Shown here: one piece after another, positions 1 to 6,620 of the stretch
Position numbering within the stretch: position 1 is the first letter of the stretch
Layout: each line of letters opens with the position of its first letter
Source of the DNA: Christensenella sp. UBA4379
GTDB lineage: Bacteria > Bacillota > Clostridia > Christensenellales > Aristaeellaceae
Length of the DNA stretch: 14,287 bases
Assembly: GCA_002391225.1 (NCBI GenBank)
Contig: DGRV01000083.1
Coordinates: 6,342-20,628, forward strand
Direction of reading: 5' to 3'
Notes under the pieces: generated by a model
Told to the model about the DNA's origin: nothing
Databases searched by the model: none
The model's input: only the letters and a program-made list of their open reading frames with translations
Program-made: the position numbers and the translations under genes

Positions 1-96
1 GCTAAGGTAGAAGGGAGCGCTCGCTCACGCTCGCTAAGGTAGGAGGGAGCGCTCGCTCGCGCTCGCTAAGGTAGGAGGTAACGCTCACTGCGTTCG
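1..96. repeat. Three tandem 32-nt hairpin-forming repeats
   Basis: Three head-to-tail units start at 1, 33 and 65 (32, 32 and 31 nt). Each begins GCTAAGGTAG(A/G)AGG and ends in a short hairpin: arms 16-20/27-31, 48-52/59-63 and 80-84/90-94. Between units 2 and 3 the arms change from AGCGC/GCGCT to AACGC/GCGTT, so a G-C pair becomes an A-T pair with pairing kept. A degenerate fourth unit starts near 96 (GCTGAGG). The units abut directly with no spacers, so this is not a CRISPR. The array may extend beyond the left edge. Function is unknown; an intergenic REP-like family is the likeliest reading. Confidence 0.85.
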
Positions 97-154
97 CTGA
101 GGTTTATAGTGACGACCATTCACCTCCTACCTCCTACCTTCTCCCTCCTACCTC
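68..154. repeat. Inverted repeat of the AAGGTAGGAGG core
   Basis: AAGGTAGGAGGTA at 68-80 is perfectly complementary to TACCTCCTACCTT at 128-140. The 121-154 stretch is a run of CCTCCTACC-type motifs complementary to the cores of all three tandem units. A large stem-loop could enclose the third unit's small hairpin. It lies just upstream of the substrate-binding protein gene, and no promoter is evident between it and the start codon. Confidence 0.8.
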
Positions 155-167
155 GAATCCGTTTCCC

Positions 168-183
168 AGCATCGAAGGATGCT
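168..183 (+). other. Small stem-loop in the leader of the substrate-binding protein gene
   Basis: AGCATC (168-173), loop GAAG, GATGCT (178-183) form a perfect 6-bp stem about 35 nt ahead of the start codon. No T-run follows, so it is not a terminator. It may shape the 5' leader; this is weak evidence. Confidence 0.35.
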
Positions 184-218
184 TCAAACAATTTTCAACT
201 ACCATAAGGAGGTTCCCC

Positions 219-1838
219 ATGAAGAAGCTCGTATCTTTGTTCCTGGCGCTGATCATGCTGGTTTCCGTCGCGGCCGTCGCATCGGCGGACGAACCGGTGG
301 CCTTCAACGTCCTGAGCGGCATCTCCGCCCTGTCCGGCGGCTATGACGGCAACGTAGTACTCAACGCCATGCAGGAGCAGGCCGGCGTCAAGATCACCTG
401 GGACACCTGGTCTGACAGCCTTGGCGAAGTGGTCGGCACCCGCATCAGTGGCAACGCCGCCAGCAAGACGCCCATCGACGCCTTCCAGGCGGTCGGCTTC
501 AGCAACTTTGACCTCATGCGCTACGGCGCCGCCGGCACCTTCATCGACCTGACCCCCTACATCACCCCCGAAGTGATGCCCCACCTCTCCGCCATCCTGG
601 AAGCGCATCCGGAAATCCGCGCCGCCATCACCATGAGCGACGGCAAGATCTACGGCCTGCCCTCCGGCGAGCAGATGGGCACCGCCGGCATCGGCCGTGA
701 AAAGGATTACTCCATCTTCTCCATTCCCCAGTTCTCCATGATCAACAAGGTCTGGCTGGACGACCTGGGACTGGCTGTCCCCACCACTCTGGACGAGCTC
801 CACGACGCCCTGGTGGCCTTCAAGGAAAACGACATGTCCGCCAAGATCTACGGCAACGCCGCCGGTTCCACCATCCCCATGAGCACCGGCTTTGACGAGT
901 GGTGCTGGGGCCAGAATGTGTTCTATGCCGGCTTCGGCTTCACCAACTGGATCAACGACGTCTGCATGGACCTGGTGGTCGACAAGGACGGCAAGGTCAA
1001 CTTCGTGTCCGACGACGACGGCTACCGCGCCGCTGTCACCTACTTCCACGATTGGTACGCCGAAGGCCTGATGGACCTTGAAATGTTCTCCCAGGACACC
1101 AACCAGCTGATCGCCAAGTGCAGCGGCGGCCGCGTGGGCGTCTCCACCTGGTGGGAAATCAACGAGATCATGGGACCGCACGCCGCGGACTATGTGTACC
1201 TGCCCATCCTGACCGGCCCCGACGGCACCAGCAACGTGACCCTGCGCACCGGCGGCGCGATCAACGCCGGCCAGCTCTCCGTCACCCGCGAGTGCAAGGA
1301 CCCCGCCAAGCTCCTTTCCTTCTATGACCTGTGGTACATCGGCGAGAACGTGATGCAGCTGCAGTACGGCCCCATCGGCGTCTTCTTCACCGAAAAGAAC
1401 GACAAGGGCCAGTGGAACTCCATCACCGACGAACAAGCCCGCGAAAAGTTCAACAAATCCTCCGGCGAACTCAAGGGCCAGATGGAAGTGGCCGGTCCCA
1501 AGCTGATCCTCTCCCAGTATTACAACGACGTCTGGGAAATGGAACCCCGCGCCCAGCAGCGTCTGGCCGACACCTATGACTACTGGTTCACCTTCGTCAA
1601 GGACTTCTCCTTCTATCCGCAGGACTGCGTGTTCACCGAAGCCGAGCTGGACGACATCGACTTCTACCGCGCCGACTTTGAGCGCGCCGTCTCCGAGCAG
1701 GAAGCCCTCTGGATCAAGAACGGCGGCCCCACCGACGCCGAATGGGATTCCTACAAGGCTTACCTCGAGCGCTGCGGCATGAGCACCCTGCTGGACATCT
1801 ACCAGACCGTGTACGACCGTTACGTCGCTGCTAAGTAA
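219..1838 (+). CDS. Extracellular substrate-binding protein of an ABC sugar-type importer
   Basis: A 539-residue secreted protein that would bind a solute outside the membrane and hand it to an ABC permease. The N-terminus has a charged MKK start, a hydrophobic core (about residues 4-20) and an Ala-Ser-Ala signal peptidase I site near residue 23. No cysteine lipobox is seen, which is unusual for a monoderm binding protein. The rest (charged and Trp/Tyr-rich, with an IYGLPSGEQ segment near residue 145) resembles the large family 1 binding proteins of LplB/YtcP-type carbohydrate systems. The start is fixed by AAGGAGG at 206-212, 6 nt upstream. No permease or ATPase gene for it lies in the window; they may sit to the left or elsewhere. 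The GH32 enzyme directly downstream suggests a sucrose or fructo-oligosaccharide ligand, which is inference from context. Confidence 0.88.
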   Translation: MKKLVSLFLALIMLVSVAAVASADEPVAFNVLSGISALSGGYDGNVVLNAMQEQAGVKITWDTWSDSLGEVVGTRISGNAASKTPIDAFQAVGFSNFDLMRYGAAGTFIDLTPYITPEVMPHLSAILEAHPEIRAAITMSDGKIYGLPSGEQMGTAGIGREKDYSIFSIPQFSMINKVWLDDLGLAVPTTLDELHDALVAFKENDMSAKIYGNAAGSTIPMSTGFDEWCWGQNVFYAGFGFTNWINDVCMDLVVDKDGKVNFVSDDDGYRAAVTYFHDWYAEGLMDLEMFSQDTNQLIAKCSGGRVGVSTWWEINEIMGPHAADYVYLPILTGPDGTSNVTLRTGGAINAGQLSVTRECKDPAKLLSFYDLWYIGENVMQLQYGPIGVFFTEKNDKGQWNSITDEQAREKFNKSSGELKGQMEVAGPKLILSQYYNDVWEMEPRAQQRLADTYDYWFTFVKDFSFYPQDCVFTEAELDDIDFYRADFERAVSEQEALWIKNGGPTDAEWDSYKAYLERCGMSTLLDIYQTVYDRYVAAK

Positions 1839-1849
1839 AAAACCTTACG

Positions 1850-1875
1850 CAAGGGAGGACGAAAGTCCCCCCTTG
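1850..1875 (+). other. Stem-loop after the substrate-binding protein gene
   Basis: Arms 1850-1860 and 1865-1875 pair at 10 of 11 positions (one A-C mismatch) around a GAAA tetraloop, 12 nt after the stop codon. No T-run follows on the plus strand (GCGAAAAAGC), so intrinsic termination is doubtful. Such hairpins often stabilise the 3' end of binding-protein mRNAs. On the minus strand the hairpin is followed by a GTAAGGTTTTTT-type tract, but no minus-strand gene is present. Confidence 0.55.
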
Positions 1876-1899
1876 GCGAAAAAGCTTGCATATCTTCCA

Positions 1900-1928
1900 T
1901 TGTTGCCTGATGACATTTCTGATATAAT
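1900..1928 (+). promoter_or_regulatory. Sigma-A promoter of the GH32 gene (extended -10)
   Basis: -35 TTGTTG at 1900-1905, a 17-nt spacer, and -10 TATAAT at 1923-1928. A TG one base before the -10 (TGATATAAT) makes it an extended -10 promoter. The expected start point is about 1934-1936, so the GH32 gene can be expressed separately from the binding protein. Confidence 0.8.
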
Positions 1929-1934
1929 TGTCTG

Positions 1935-1960
1935 CCGGGAGCCGGTTCACCGGCTCCCGG
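1935..1960 (+). promoter_or_regulatory. Perfect 11-bp stem-loop at the predicted GH32 transcript start
   Basis: Arms CCGGGAGCCGG (1935-1945) and CCGGCTCCCGG (1950-1960) are perfectly complementary around a TTCA loop. The repeat begins 7 nt after the -10 box, so it would form the extreme 5' end of the mRNA or act as an operator over the start point. No T-run follows, so it is not a terminator. Which role applies cannot be decided from sequence alone. Confidence 0.6.
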
Positions 1961-1993
1961 TATTCTTGAAGTTCCCCCAAGCAGGAGGTTCCC

Positions 1994-3466
1994 ATGAGCA
2001 AAAACCCGACGCCCCTGGAAAGAGTCCGGGCATTCGAGCGGGAGCAGGCGATGAAACTGCCGGCCGGCGAGCGGCCGCTCTTCCATCTGACCCCGCTGGT
2101 GGGCTGGATGAACGACCCCAATGGCTTCTGTTATTATAAAGGACAGTATCATCTGTTTTATCAGTATCATCCCTTTTCCCGGCAGTGGGGGCCGATGCAC
2201 TGGGGCCACGCCGTGAGCGATGACCTGGTGCACTGGACGTACATGCCCTGCGCCCTGGCGCCGGACACGGCGGCGGACGCCGGCGGCTGCTTTTCTGGCA
2301 GCGCCGTGGAAATGCCGGACGGTCAGCTGATGCTGGTCTACACCGGCGTCCAGCCCGCGGGTACCTTCCGCCGGGAAACCCAGGCCCAGTGCGTCGCAGT
2401 GGGGGATGGGACGGACTTTGAAAAGTCCCTGCTGAACCCCGTCGTTCGTCACGCCCATCTGCCCGAGGGTTACAGCGAGTTTGATTTCAGAGACCCCAAG
2501 GTCTGGCGGGACCGGGACGGCATGTACCGCATGGTGGCCGGCAACCGCCACGAGGCCCGGCAGGGCACGGTCGTACTGCTGGAAAGCCCGGACGGGCTGG
2601 ACTGGCGCTTCGTGGGCGAGATCGACGCGAGCTCCTGCGAGTACGGCCGGATGTGGGAATGTCCGGACTTTTTCCCGCTGGACGGCAAACAGATCCTGCT
2701 GGTCAGCCCGCAGGAAATGCACGCCAGGGAGGAGTTCCACGCGGGCTTCGGCACCGTCTGCCTCCTGGGAGACTGGGACGAAAAGGACTGCCGCTTTGAA
2801 CGCCGGGCGGTCCAGCCGGTCGACCACGGTCTCAATTTCTACGCCCCCCAGACCCTCCTGGCCCCGGATGGCCGGCGGATCATGATCGGCTGGATGGACA
2901 ACTGGGAGACCTGCAAGGAAGCTCCGCGCCGCCATCCCTGGTACGCGCAGATGTCCGTGCCCCGGGAGCTGTGGGTGGAAAACGGACGCCTCATGCAGCG
3001 CCCGGCCCGGGAAATCGAGGGCCTGTGGCAGGACACCGTGACCCACGAGCGCGTGACGGTGCGGGAGGAAGCTTCCCTCCCGGGCGTCCAGGGAAGGCTT
3101 TTGGATATGACGGTCACCCTGCATACGGAAGGCTCCGCCTGCCGCCGCTTTACCCTCCGCGTCGCCCGGGATGATGAGCATTACGTCCAGATCCGCTGCG
3201 ACCTGGCCCGGGGCGAGCTGGTGTTCGACCGCAGCCGCGGCGGCTCCCACCGGGACATCGTCCACACCCGCCACGTCCGGGCGGAGGTCCGGAATGGGGC
3301 GCTGACCCTGCGGCTGCTGTTGGACAAGGAAAGCGTCGAGCTGTTCATCAACGGCGGCGAAAGGGCCGTTACCTCCCTGATTCCCACCCCCCTGTCCGCA
3401 GACGGAATCACCTTCGCCGCCGACGCCCCGGTCACCCTGTCGGTGGAAGCGCATCATCTGAAATAA
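1994..3466 (+). CDS. GH32 beta-fructosidase (sucrose or sucrose-6-phosphate hydrolase)
   Basis: A 490-residue enzyme that hydrolyses terminal beta-fructosyl bonds, as in sucrose, sucrose-6-phosphate or short fructans. The GH32 signature WMNDPNG is at residues 38-44 (nucleophile Asp41), the transition-state Asp is in FRDPKVW (Asp167), and the acid/base Glu is in WECPDF (Glu222). The FSGSA segment near residue 100 is also typical. An N-terminal five-bladed propeller is followed from about residue 340 by the C-terminal beta-sandwich. Length is normal for the ScrB/SacA group. There is no signal peptide, so it acts in the cytoplasm after uptake. AGGAGG at 1983-1988 sets the ATG. No PTS transporter, fructokinase or LacI regulator is beside it, so sucrose-phosphate versus fructan preference stays open. 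Confidence 0.95.
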   Translation: MSKNPTPLERVRAFEREQAMKLPAGERPLFHLTPLVGWMNDPNGFCYYKGQYHLFYQYHPFSRQWGPMHWGHAVSDDLVHWTYMPCALAPDTAADAGGCFSGSAVEMPDGQLMLVYTGVQPAGTFRRETQAQCVAVGDGTDFEKSLLNPVVRHAHLPEGYSEFDFRDPKVWRDRDGMYRMVAGNRHEARQGTVVLLESPDGLDWRFVGEIDASSCEYGRMWECPDFFPLDGKQILLVSPQEMHAREEFHAGFGTVCLLGDWDEKDCRFERRAVQPVDHGLNFYAPQTLLAPDGRRIMIGWMDNWETCKEAPRRHPWYAQMSVPRELWVENGRLMQRPAREIEGLWQDTVTHERVTVREEASLPGVQGRLLDMTVTLHTEGSACRRFTLRVARDDEHYVQIRCDLARGELVFDRSRGGSHRDIVHTRHVRAEVRNGALTLRLLLDKESVELFINGGERAVTSLIPTPLSADGITFAADAPVTLSVEAHHLK

Positions 3467-3476
3467 AGATATAACA

Positions 3477-3527
3477 GCCTCTCCCGGAGAAAAAACAAAG
3501 TTTATTGTCAGGGAGAGGCCGTTTTTT
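3477..3527 (+). terminator. Intrinsic terminator of the GH32 gene
   Basis: GCCTCTCCC (3477-3485) pairs perfectly with GGGAGAGGC (3511-3519), followed by CG and six T residues (3522-3527). It starts 10 nt after the stop codon. The loop is long (25 nt). Confidence 0.85.
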
Positions 3528-3547
3528 GGAAGAAACGCCTCTGGATA

Positions 3548-3610
3548 ACACAAGCGCCCGTCTCTTGATCCCGTGCCAGTGCGGGCTCAAGAGACGGGCG
3601 CTTGTGTTTT
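3548..3610 (+). terminator. Second, very long-stemmed terminator hairpin
   Basis: Arms 3548-3573 and 3582-3607 pair at 25 of 26 positions around an 8-nt loop and run into a T-rich tail (GTGTTTTTGTG). It lies only 20 nt after the first terminator with no gene between, so the two form a tandem insulator ahead of the sigma factor operon. Confidence 0.75.
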
Positions 3611-3759
3611 TGTGATGATAAATTGGGTATGGATGATCAGCCGGAAATCGTGTATAACAAAGGGGCGACGTTTTAAGGGCCGATTCTGAATATTTTGAGA
3701 TATCTGTAAGATTTCTTCAAGATCTGCGTCTAATAAAGAGAAAGGAGGTTGAGAGCCCG
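3608..3759 (+). promoter_or_regulatory. Leader region of the ECF sigma operon, promoter not resolved
   Basis: This AT-richer stretch must hold the sigma operon promoter. Candidates are a TATAAC box at 3653-3658 without a good -35, and an ECF-like pair GGAAAT (3643-3648) with CGACG (3666-3670) at 17-nt spacing. Neither is convincing. If the ECF-like pair is real, the operon would be autoregulated. Confidence 0.3.
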
Positions 3760-4245
3760 ATGCATCCCGATGATTTTGATCAGATCTATCAAAACTACTT
3801 CGACTCGGTATACCGTTATGCGCTCTCACTCTCCGGAAATCATCAGATTGCTGAGGAGCTTGCCCAGGAGACCTTTTTTAAGGCCTTGAGAAAGCTGGAC
3901 CAATTTCAGGGGAAAAGCAGTCTCAAAAGCTGGCTCTGCGCCATTGCCAAGAATCTGTGGCTTTCAAAGCAGCGAAAGAAAGAAGAGCTGCCGATGGACG
4001 ACGCCCTGCCGATTCCGGATCCGTCCGCCGGACCGGAAGAAGCGATCGTGCGTCAGGACGAAAGCATGCGCATCCACCGGTATCTCCATCACCTGGAGGA
4101 GCCGTATCGGGAAGTTTTCACACTCCGAACCTTGGGGCAGTTAAGCTTTCGGGATATAGGAGAGCTCTTTGGTAAATCGGAAAATTGGGCCTGTGTCGTC
4201 TATCACAGGGCCCGCGCGAAGATCAAGAAGAAAATGGAGGAATGA
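3760..4245 (+). CDS. ECF-family RNA polymerase sigma factor
   Basis: A 161-residue group 4 sigma factor that would redirect RNA polymerase to a small regulon in response to an envelope or extracellular signal. Sigma region 2 spans about residues 7-72, including the AEELAQETFFKAL core-binding helix at 31-43 and a basic segment near 70. A short acidic/proline linker (75-95) leads to sigma region 4 at about 105-158, where LSFRDIGELFGKS is the helix-turn-helix. There is no region 1 or 3, as expected for ECF factors. AGGAGG at 3743-3748 precedes the ATG. The stop overlaps an ATG of the next gene by the ATGA pattern, so sigma and anti-sigma are translated from one operon. Base composition is less GC-rich than in the flanking metabolic genes. 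Confidence 0.95.
   Translation: MHPDDFDQIYQNYFDSVYRYALSLSGNHQIAEELAQETFFKALRKLDQFQGKSSLKSWLCAIAKNLWLSKQRKKEELPMDDALPIPDPSAGPEEAIVRQDESMRIHRYLHHLEEPYREVFTLRTLGQLSFRDIGELFGKSENWACVVYHRARAKIKKKMEE
4236..4240 (+). promoter_or_regulatory. Ribosome-binding site deciding the anti-sigma start
   Basis: GGAGG at 4236-4240 is only 1 nt from the ATG at 4242 but 7 nt from the ATG at 4248, so 4248 is the better start. The site lies inside the last codons of the sigma gene. Confidence 0.7.
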
Positions 4246-4247
4246 CC

Positions 4248-5213
4248 ATGAAACTGCCTTGCGCTGTTACACGTGATTTGCTGCCGCTGTATGCAGAAAA
4301 CATGGTTGAGCAGGAGACGAAAGCTCTTATCGAGGAGCATCTGAACGAGTGCGCTGATTGCAGGGAAAAACTCTCTGCCATGAACGCTCCGCCGGAGAAA
4401 CCTGTTGATACGGTCAGACCACTTCAAAACTTGAAGAAACAGATTCGGAAAAAACGCCAGTATGCCGCCGCCCTGGCCGCGCTGATCGTCTTCGTTGGGG
4501 TATATACCTATTTCTTCCGAACAACGGCCATTCAGCTGATCCCTTGGCAGAACGGGTTAATTGAGGTTGTCGGAGTAAAAACATATCAACCGGAAGATGC
4601 AGTCGTTGATGAGCGAAATCCTGAAACCGGTAAATCCGTTACCCCTTCGCCAACAACAGCGCCTGATCCTGCTAAACTTACAGACGAGGGTCTTGTTCTG
4701 AACGTGAATAGCATCGTTAATGGATTTGAAGAACACATTGTGGTGGATGATGACGGCACACATACTTTGTTTATTCAGGCTCTAAGCACAAACCAGCATT
4801 CCGATCATCTTGCTCAGTCATATTATGAATCAACCATCTTCCCCGTACCTGATCGCTTAATCTATGGGCTTGAGCAACCACAAACATTACTGTGGGGAAC
4901 GCCCATGAAAGGTGGCGTGGAAATCCTTCCGCGTCTTGCACTGGCCTATTATCTTATGATTGCACTTGTAGCAGCCGGAATATGCGGACTGATTTGGGGA
5001 ATCCTGAGGAATTGGACATATAGTTGGATTCTGCGCCAATTGTTCTTTGCACCAATTTCTTATATCCTGTCGCATCTTCTTTTGAAAGGAATGAAGACCA
5101 CAAGCTTTTTTATGGAGAGGGATCTCCTGAGCATACTTTTGGTAGCACTTGCCATTTACGCTTTGCTTACCATTGCCTGGCAGATGATGCTTATGCGAAG
5201 GAAAGAAGCATAA
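4248..5213 (+). CDS. Membrane anti-sigma factor with N-terminal zf-HC2 domain
   Basis: A 321-residue protein predicted to hold the upstream ECF sigma factor inactive at the membrane. The N-terminal anti-sigma zinc-binding domain shows Cys5 and the His31-x3-Cys35-x2-Cys38 motif (HLNECADC). A basic stretch (63-70) and one membrane helix (about 72-90) follow, then a domain of about 140 residues (90-228) that would lie outside the cell and has a Pro/Thr-rich part near 132-142. Three further helices lie at about 229-252, 260-280 and 292-315. A four-helix anti-sigma factor is larger than the usual single-pass type, and the extra C-terminal membrane module may sense the signal. The signal cannot be read from sequence. 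A start at 4242 adds two residues and is less likely. Confidence 0.88.
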   Translation: MKLPCAVTRDLLPLYAENMVEQETKALIEEHLNECADCREKLSAMNAPPEKPVDTVRPLQNLKKQIRKKRQYAAALAALIVFVGVYTYFFRTTAIQLIPWQNGLIEVVGVKTYQPEDAVVDERNPETGKSVTPSPTTAPDPAKLTDEGLVLNVNSIVNGFEEHIVVDDDGTHTLFIQALSTNQHSDHLAQSYYESTIFPVPDRLIYGLEQPQTLLWGTPMKGGVEILPRLALAYYLMIALVAAGICGLIWGILRNWTYSWILRQLFFAPISYILSHLLLKGMKTTSFFMERDLLSILLVALAIYALLTIAWQMMLMRRKEA

Positions 5214-5219
5214 GAAAGC

Positions 5220-5255
5220 AAACTCTTACGGGGCTCATCCCCGTGGGAGTTTTTG
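5220..5255 (+). terminator. Intrinsic terminator of the sigma/anti-sigma operon
   Basis: AAACTC (5220-5225) pairs with GAGTTT (5247-5252), and inside it ACGGGG pairs with CCCCGT around CTCAT. A T-run (5250-5254, then GTTT) follows. It starts 7 nt after the stop codon. Confidence 0.85.
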
Positions 5256-5319
5256 TTTCCAGGCTTGTATGCCGCGGGGATGTCCTGGTCTTCTGTCAGA
5301 AAAGGGCAAAAAGGATTTG

Positions 5320-5333
5320 AAAAAAATTTTTTT
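5320..5333. other. A7T7 tract, possible intrinsically curved DNA
   Basis: Seven A residues run straight into seven T residues, about 55 nt upstream of the -35 box of the nuclease gene. Such tracts bend or stiffen DNA and can bind nucleoid proteins or act as UP-like elements. Nothing else in this gap (5256-5386) is recognisable. Confidence 0.4.
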
Positions 5334-5386
5334 GTCTGTAGGTCCAGGAAGAATGATTGCTGTTACCTTTCCTCTCAAGCAAGGTC

Positions 5387-5415
5387 TTGAAATCCATGAG
5401 GAAAACGGATATACT
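5387..5415 (+). promoter_or_regulatory. Sigma-A promoter of the YhcG-like nuclease gene
   Basis: -35 TTGAAA at 5387-5392, a 17-nt spacer, and -10 TATACT at 5410-5415. The predicted start point, about 5421-5423, coincides with the upstream ATG at 5424. That ATG would leave almost no leader, which argues for translation from the ATG at 5445. Confidence 0.75.
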
Positions 5416-5431
5416 GATTTCAGATGATTGA

Positions 5432-5437
5432 GGGAGG
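5432..5437 (+). promoter_or_regulatory. Ribosome-binding site deciding the YhcG start
   Basis: GGGAGG lies 7 nt before the ATG at 5445 and after the in-frame ATG at 5424. It therefore supports the shorter product. Confidence 0.75.
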
Positions 5438-5444
5438 GAAGAGC

Positions 5445-6557
5445 ATGAGCAGCGCCCTGATCAAATCGGACGATCAATACCGTTCCTGGTTGCAGGAGGT
5501 CAGCAAAAGGTTCCGCCAAAGCCAGATCAAGGCGGCGGTCCATGTCAACGCGGAAATGCTGCGCTTTTACTGGTCTTTGGGCAAGGACATTGCGGCCATG
5601 AGCGAAAGTGCCAGATATGGCAGCGGTTTTTATCAGTCTGTCAGTACAGATTTGAAAGAACTGTTTCCGGAAGTTCATTCTTTTTCTGTGACCAATCTGA
5701 AATATATGCGGTATTTTTATGAATTATATCCGGAAGCCGGAAATCGTCCACAAACTGTTGACGAATGGAGAAGTTTTCAAAATCGTCAACAGCTTGTTGA
5801 CGGAATGGGTCTTGAAAGCATATTTTTAATTCCCTGGGGACATCATGTGGTGTTGATGAACGCCTGCAGGGACAACCCGCAAAAAGCCCTCTTCTATGTC
5901 CGAAAGACCATCGAAAACAACTGGTCCCGGGCGGTGCTGCTGAACCAGCTGGATACGGACCTGTACGAGCGGCAGGGAAAGGCGGTTACGAATTTTACCC
6001 TCACGCTTCCGGCGGTGCAGAGCGATCTGGCTCAGGCGATTACAAAGGACCCGTACAGCTTTGATTTTCTGACCATCCGGGACCGATATGACGAAAAGGA
6101 GCTCAAAGACGCCCTGCTGGACAACGCGGAAAAATTCCTTCTGGAGCTGGGAACGGGGTTTGCCTTTATCGGCCGGGAAGTCCGGGTGGAGATCGGGGAA
6201 ACGGAAGGGTTCATTGACCTGCTGTTCTATCATGTCCGCCTGCACTGCTATGTGGTGGTGGAGGTCAAGGCAACGAAATTCGAGCCCGGGCATATGGGGC
6301 AGCTGGGCACCTACGTCGTGGCGGTCAATCACCAGATGAAAACGGCGCAGGACCAGCCGACCCTGGGCCTCCTGGTCTGTAAGGAGATGGATAAGGTGCA
6401 AGCCCAGTACGCCCTGGAGTCCAGCAGTCAGCCCCTGGGCGTATCGAGCTATGAGCTGACGCGCCTGGTCCCGGAAAACTTTAAGGGAAGCCTTCCGACG
6501 ATTGAGGAAATCGAGGCGGAGCTGAGCGGCGGCGCAAATGAAGATCAGGACCCGTAA
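5445..6557 (+). CDS. yhcG: YhcG/DUF1016-family PD-(D/E)XK nuclease
   Basis: A 370-residue protein with the two-part layout of the YhcG (DUF1016) family. The N-terminal helical/winged-helix domain (about residues 10-200) contains the family blocks FSVTNLKYMRYFYELYP (80-96) and PWGHHVVL (130-137). The C-terminal PD-(D/E)XK nuclease domain (about 205-350) carries Asp258 in FIDLLFYH and the Glu273-Val-Lys275 catalytic motif, followed by GQL at 286-288. All core nuclease residues appear present, so it should be active on nucleic acid. Relatives often sit beside type I restriction-modification genes or in defence islands, but here it is a single-gene unit with its own promoter and no hsd genes in view. 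The first part (up to about 5830) is AT-richer than the second. The physiological substrate is not known from sequence. Confidence 0.92.
   Translation: MSSALIKSDDQYRSWLQEVSKRFRQSQIKAAVHVNAEMLRFYWSLGKDIAAMSESARYGSGFYQSVSTDLKELFPEVHSFSVTNLKYMRYFYELYPEAGNRPQTVDEWRSFQNRQQLVDGMGLESIFLIPWGHHVVLMNACRDNPQKALFYVRKTIENNWSRAVLLNQLDTDLYERQGKAVTNFTLTLPAVQSDLAQAITKDPYSFDFLTIRDRYDEKELKDALLDNAEKFLLELGTGFAFIGREVRVEIGETEGFIDLLFYHVRLHCYVVVEVKATKFEPGHMGQLGTYVVAVNHQMKTAQDQPTLGLLVCKEMDKVQAQYALESSSQPLGVSSYELTRLVPENFKGSLPTIEEIEAELSGGANEDQDP
5755..5802. repeat. Three alternating copies of TGTTGACG inside yhcG
   Basis: CTGTTGACG (5755-5763) is inverted as CGTCAACAG (5784-5792), and the latter overlaps a perfect 8-bp hairpin with TGTTGACG (5795-5802) around a 3-nt loop. 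It falls in a variable segment of the protein (about residues 104-120) between two conserved family blocks. Confidence 0.6.
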
Positions 6558-6585
6558 GCCCCCTGCTGCAAAGAGAATTTTCCCC

Positions 6586-6614
6586 TTGCAAAACCAGCGC
6601 GGATTTTGTATAAT
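6586..6614 (+). promoter_or_regulatory. Sigma-A promoter of proS
   Basis: -35 TTGCAA at 6586-6591, a 17-nt spacer, and a consensus -10 TATAAT at 6609-6614. The expected start point is about 6621, giving a leader of roughly 245 nt that contains the T-box. No clear intrinsic terminator for yhcG is seen between its stop and this promoter. Confidence 0.85.
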
Positions 6615-6620
6615 GCAATC

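Noticed and set aside
1..96. CRISPR-like array
   Set aside because: The repeats abut directly with no unique spacers, and there are no cas genes in the window.
195..1436. Long minus-strand open frame opposite the substrate-binding protein gene
   Set aside because: Its product is Gly/Ala/Val/His-rich and low in complexity, as expected from the antisense frame of a GC-rich gene; the plus-strand protein has a signal peptide and ribosome site.
1820..3553. Long minus-strand open frame opposite the GH32 gene
   Set aside because: It runs through two terminators and has no ribosome site or recognisable domain; the GH32 motifs settle the strand.
3643..3670. ECF-type autoregulatory promoter of the sigma operon
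   Set aside because: GGAAAT and CGACG match ECF consensus boxes only loosely, and a TATAAC box overlaps; it is not strong enough to call as a defined promoter.
5214..6620. Restriction-modification or defence island around yhcG
   Set aside because: No methylase, specificity subunit, toxin-antitoxin or mobile-element gene lies on either side within the window.
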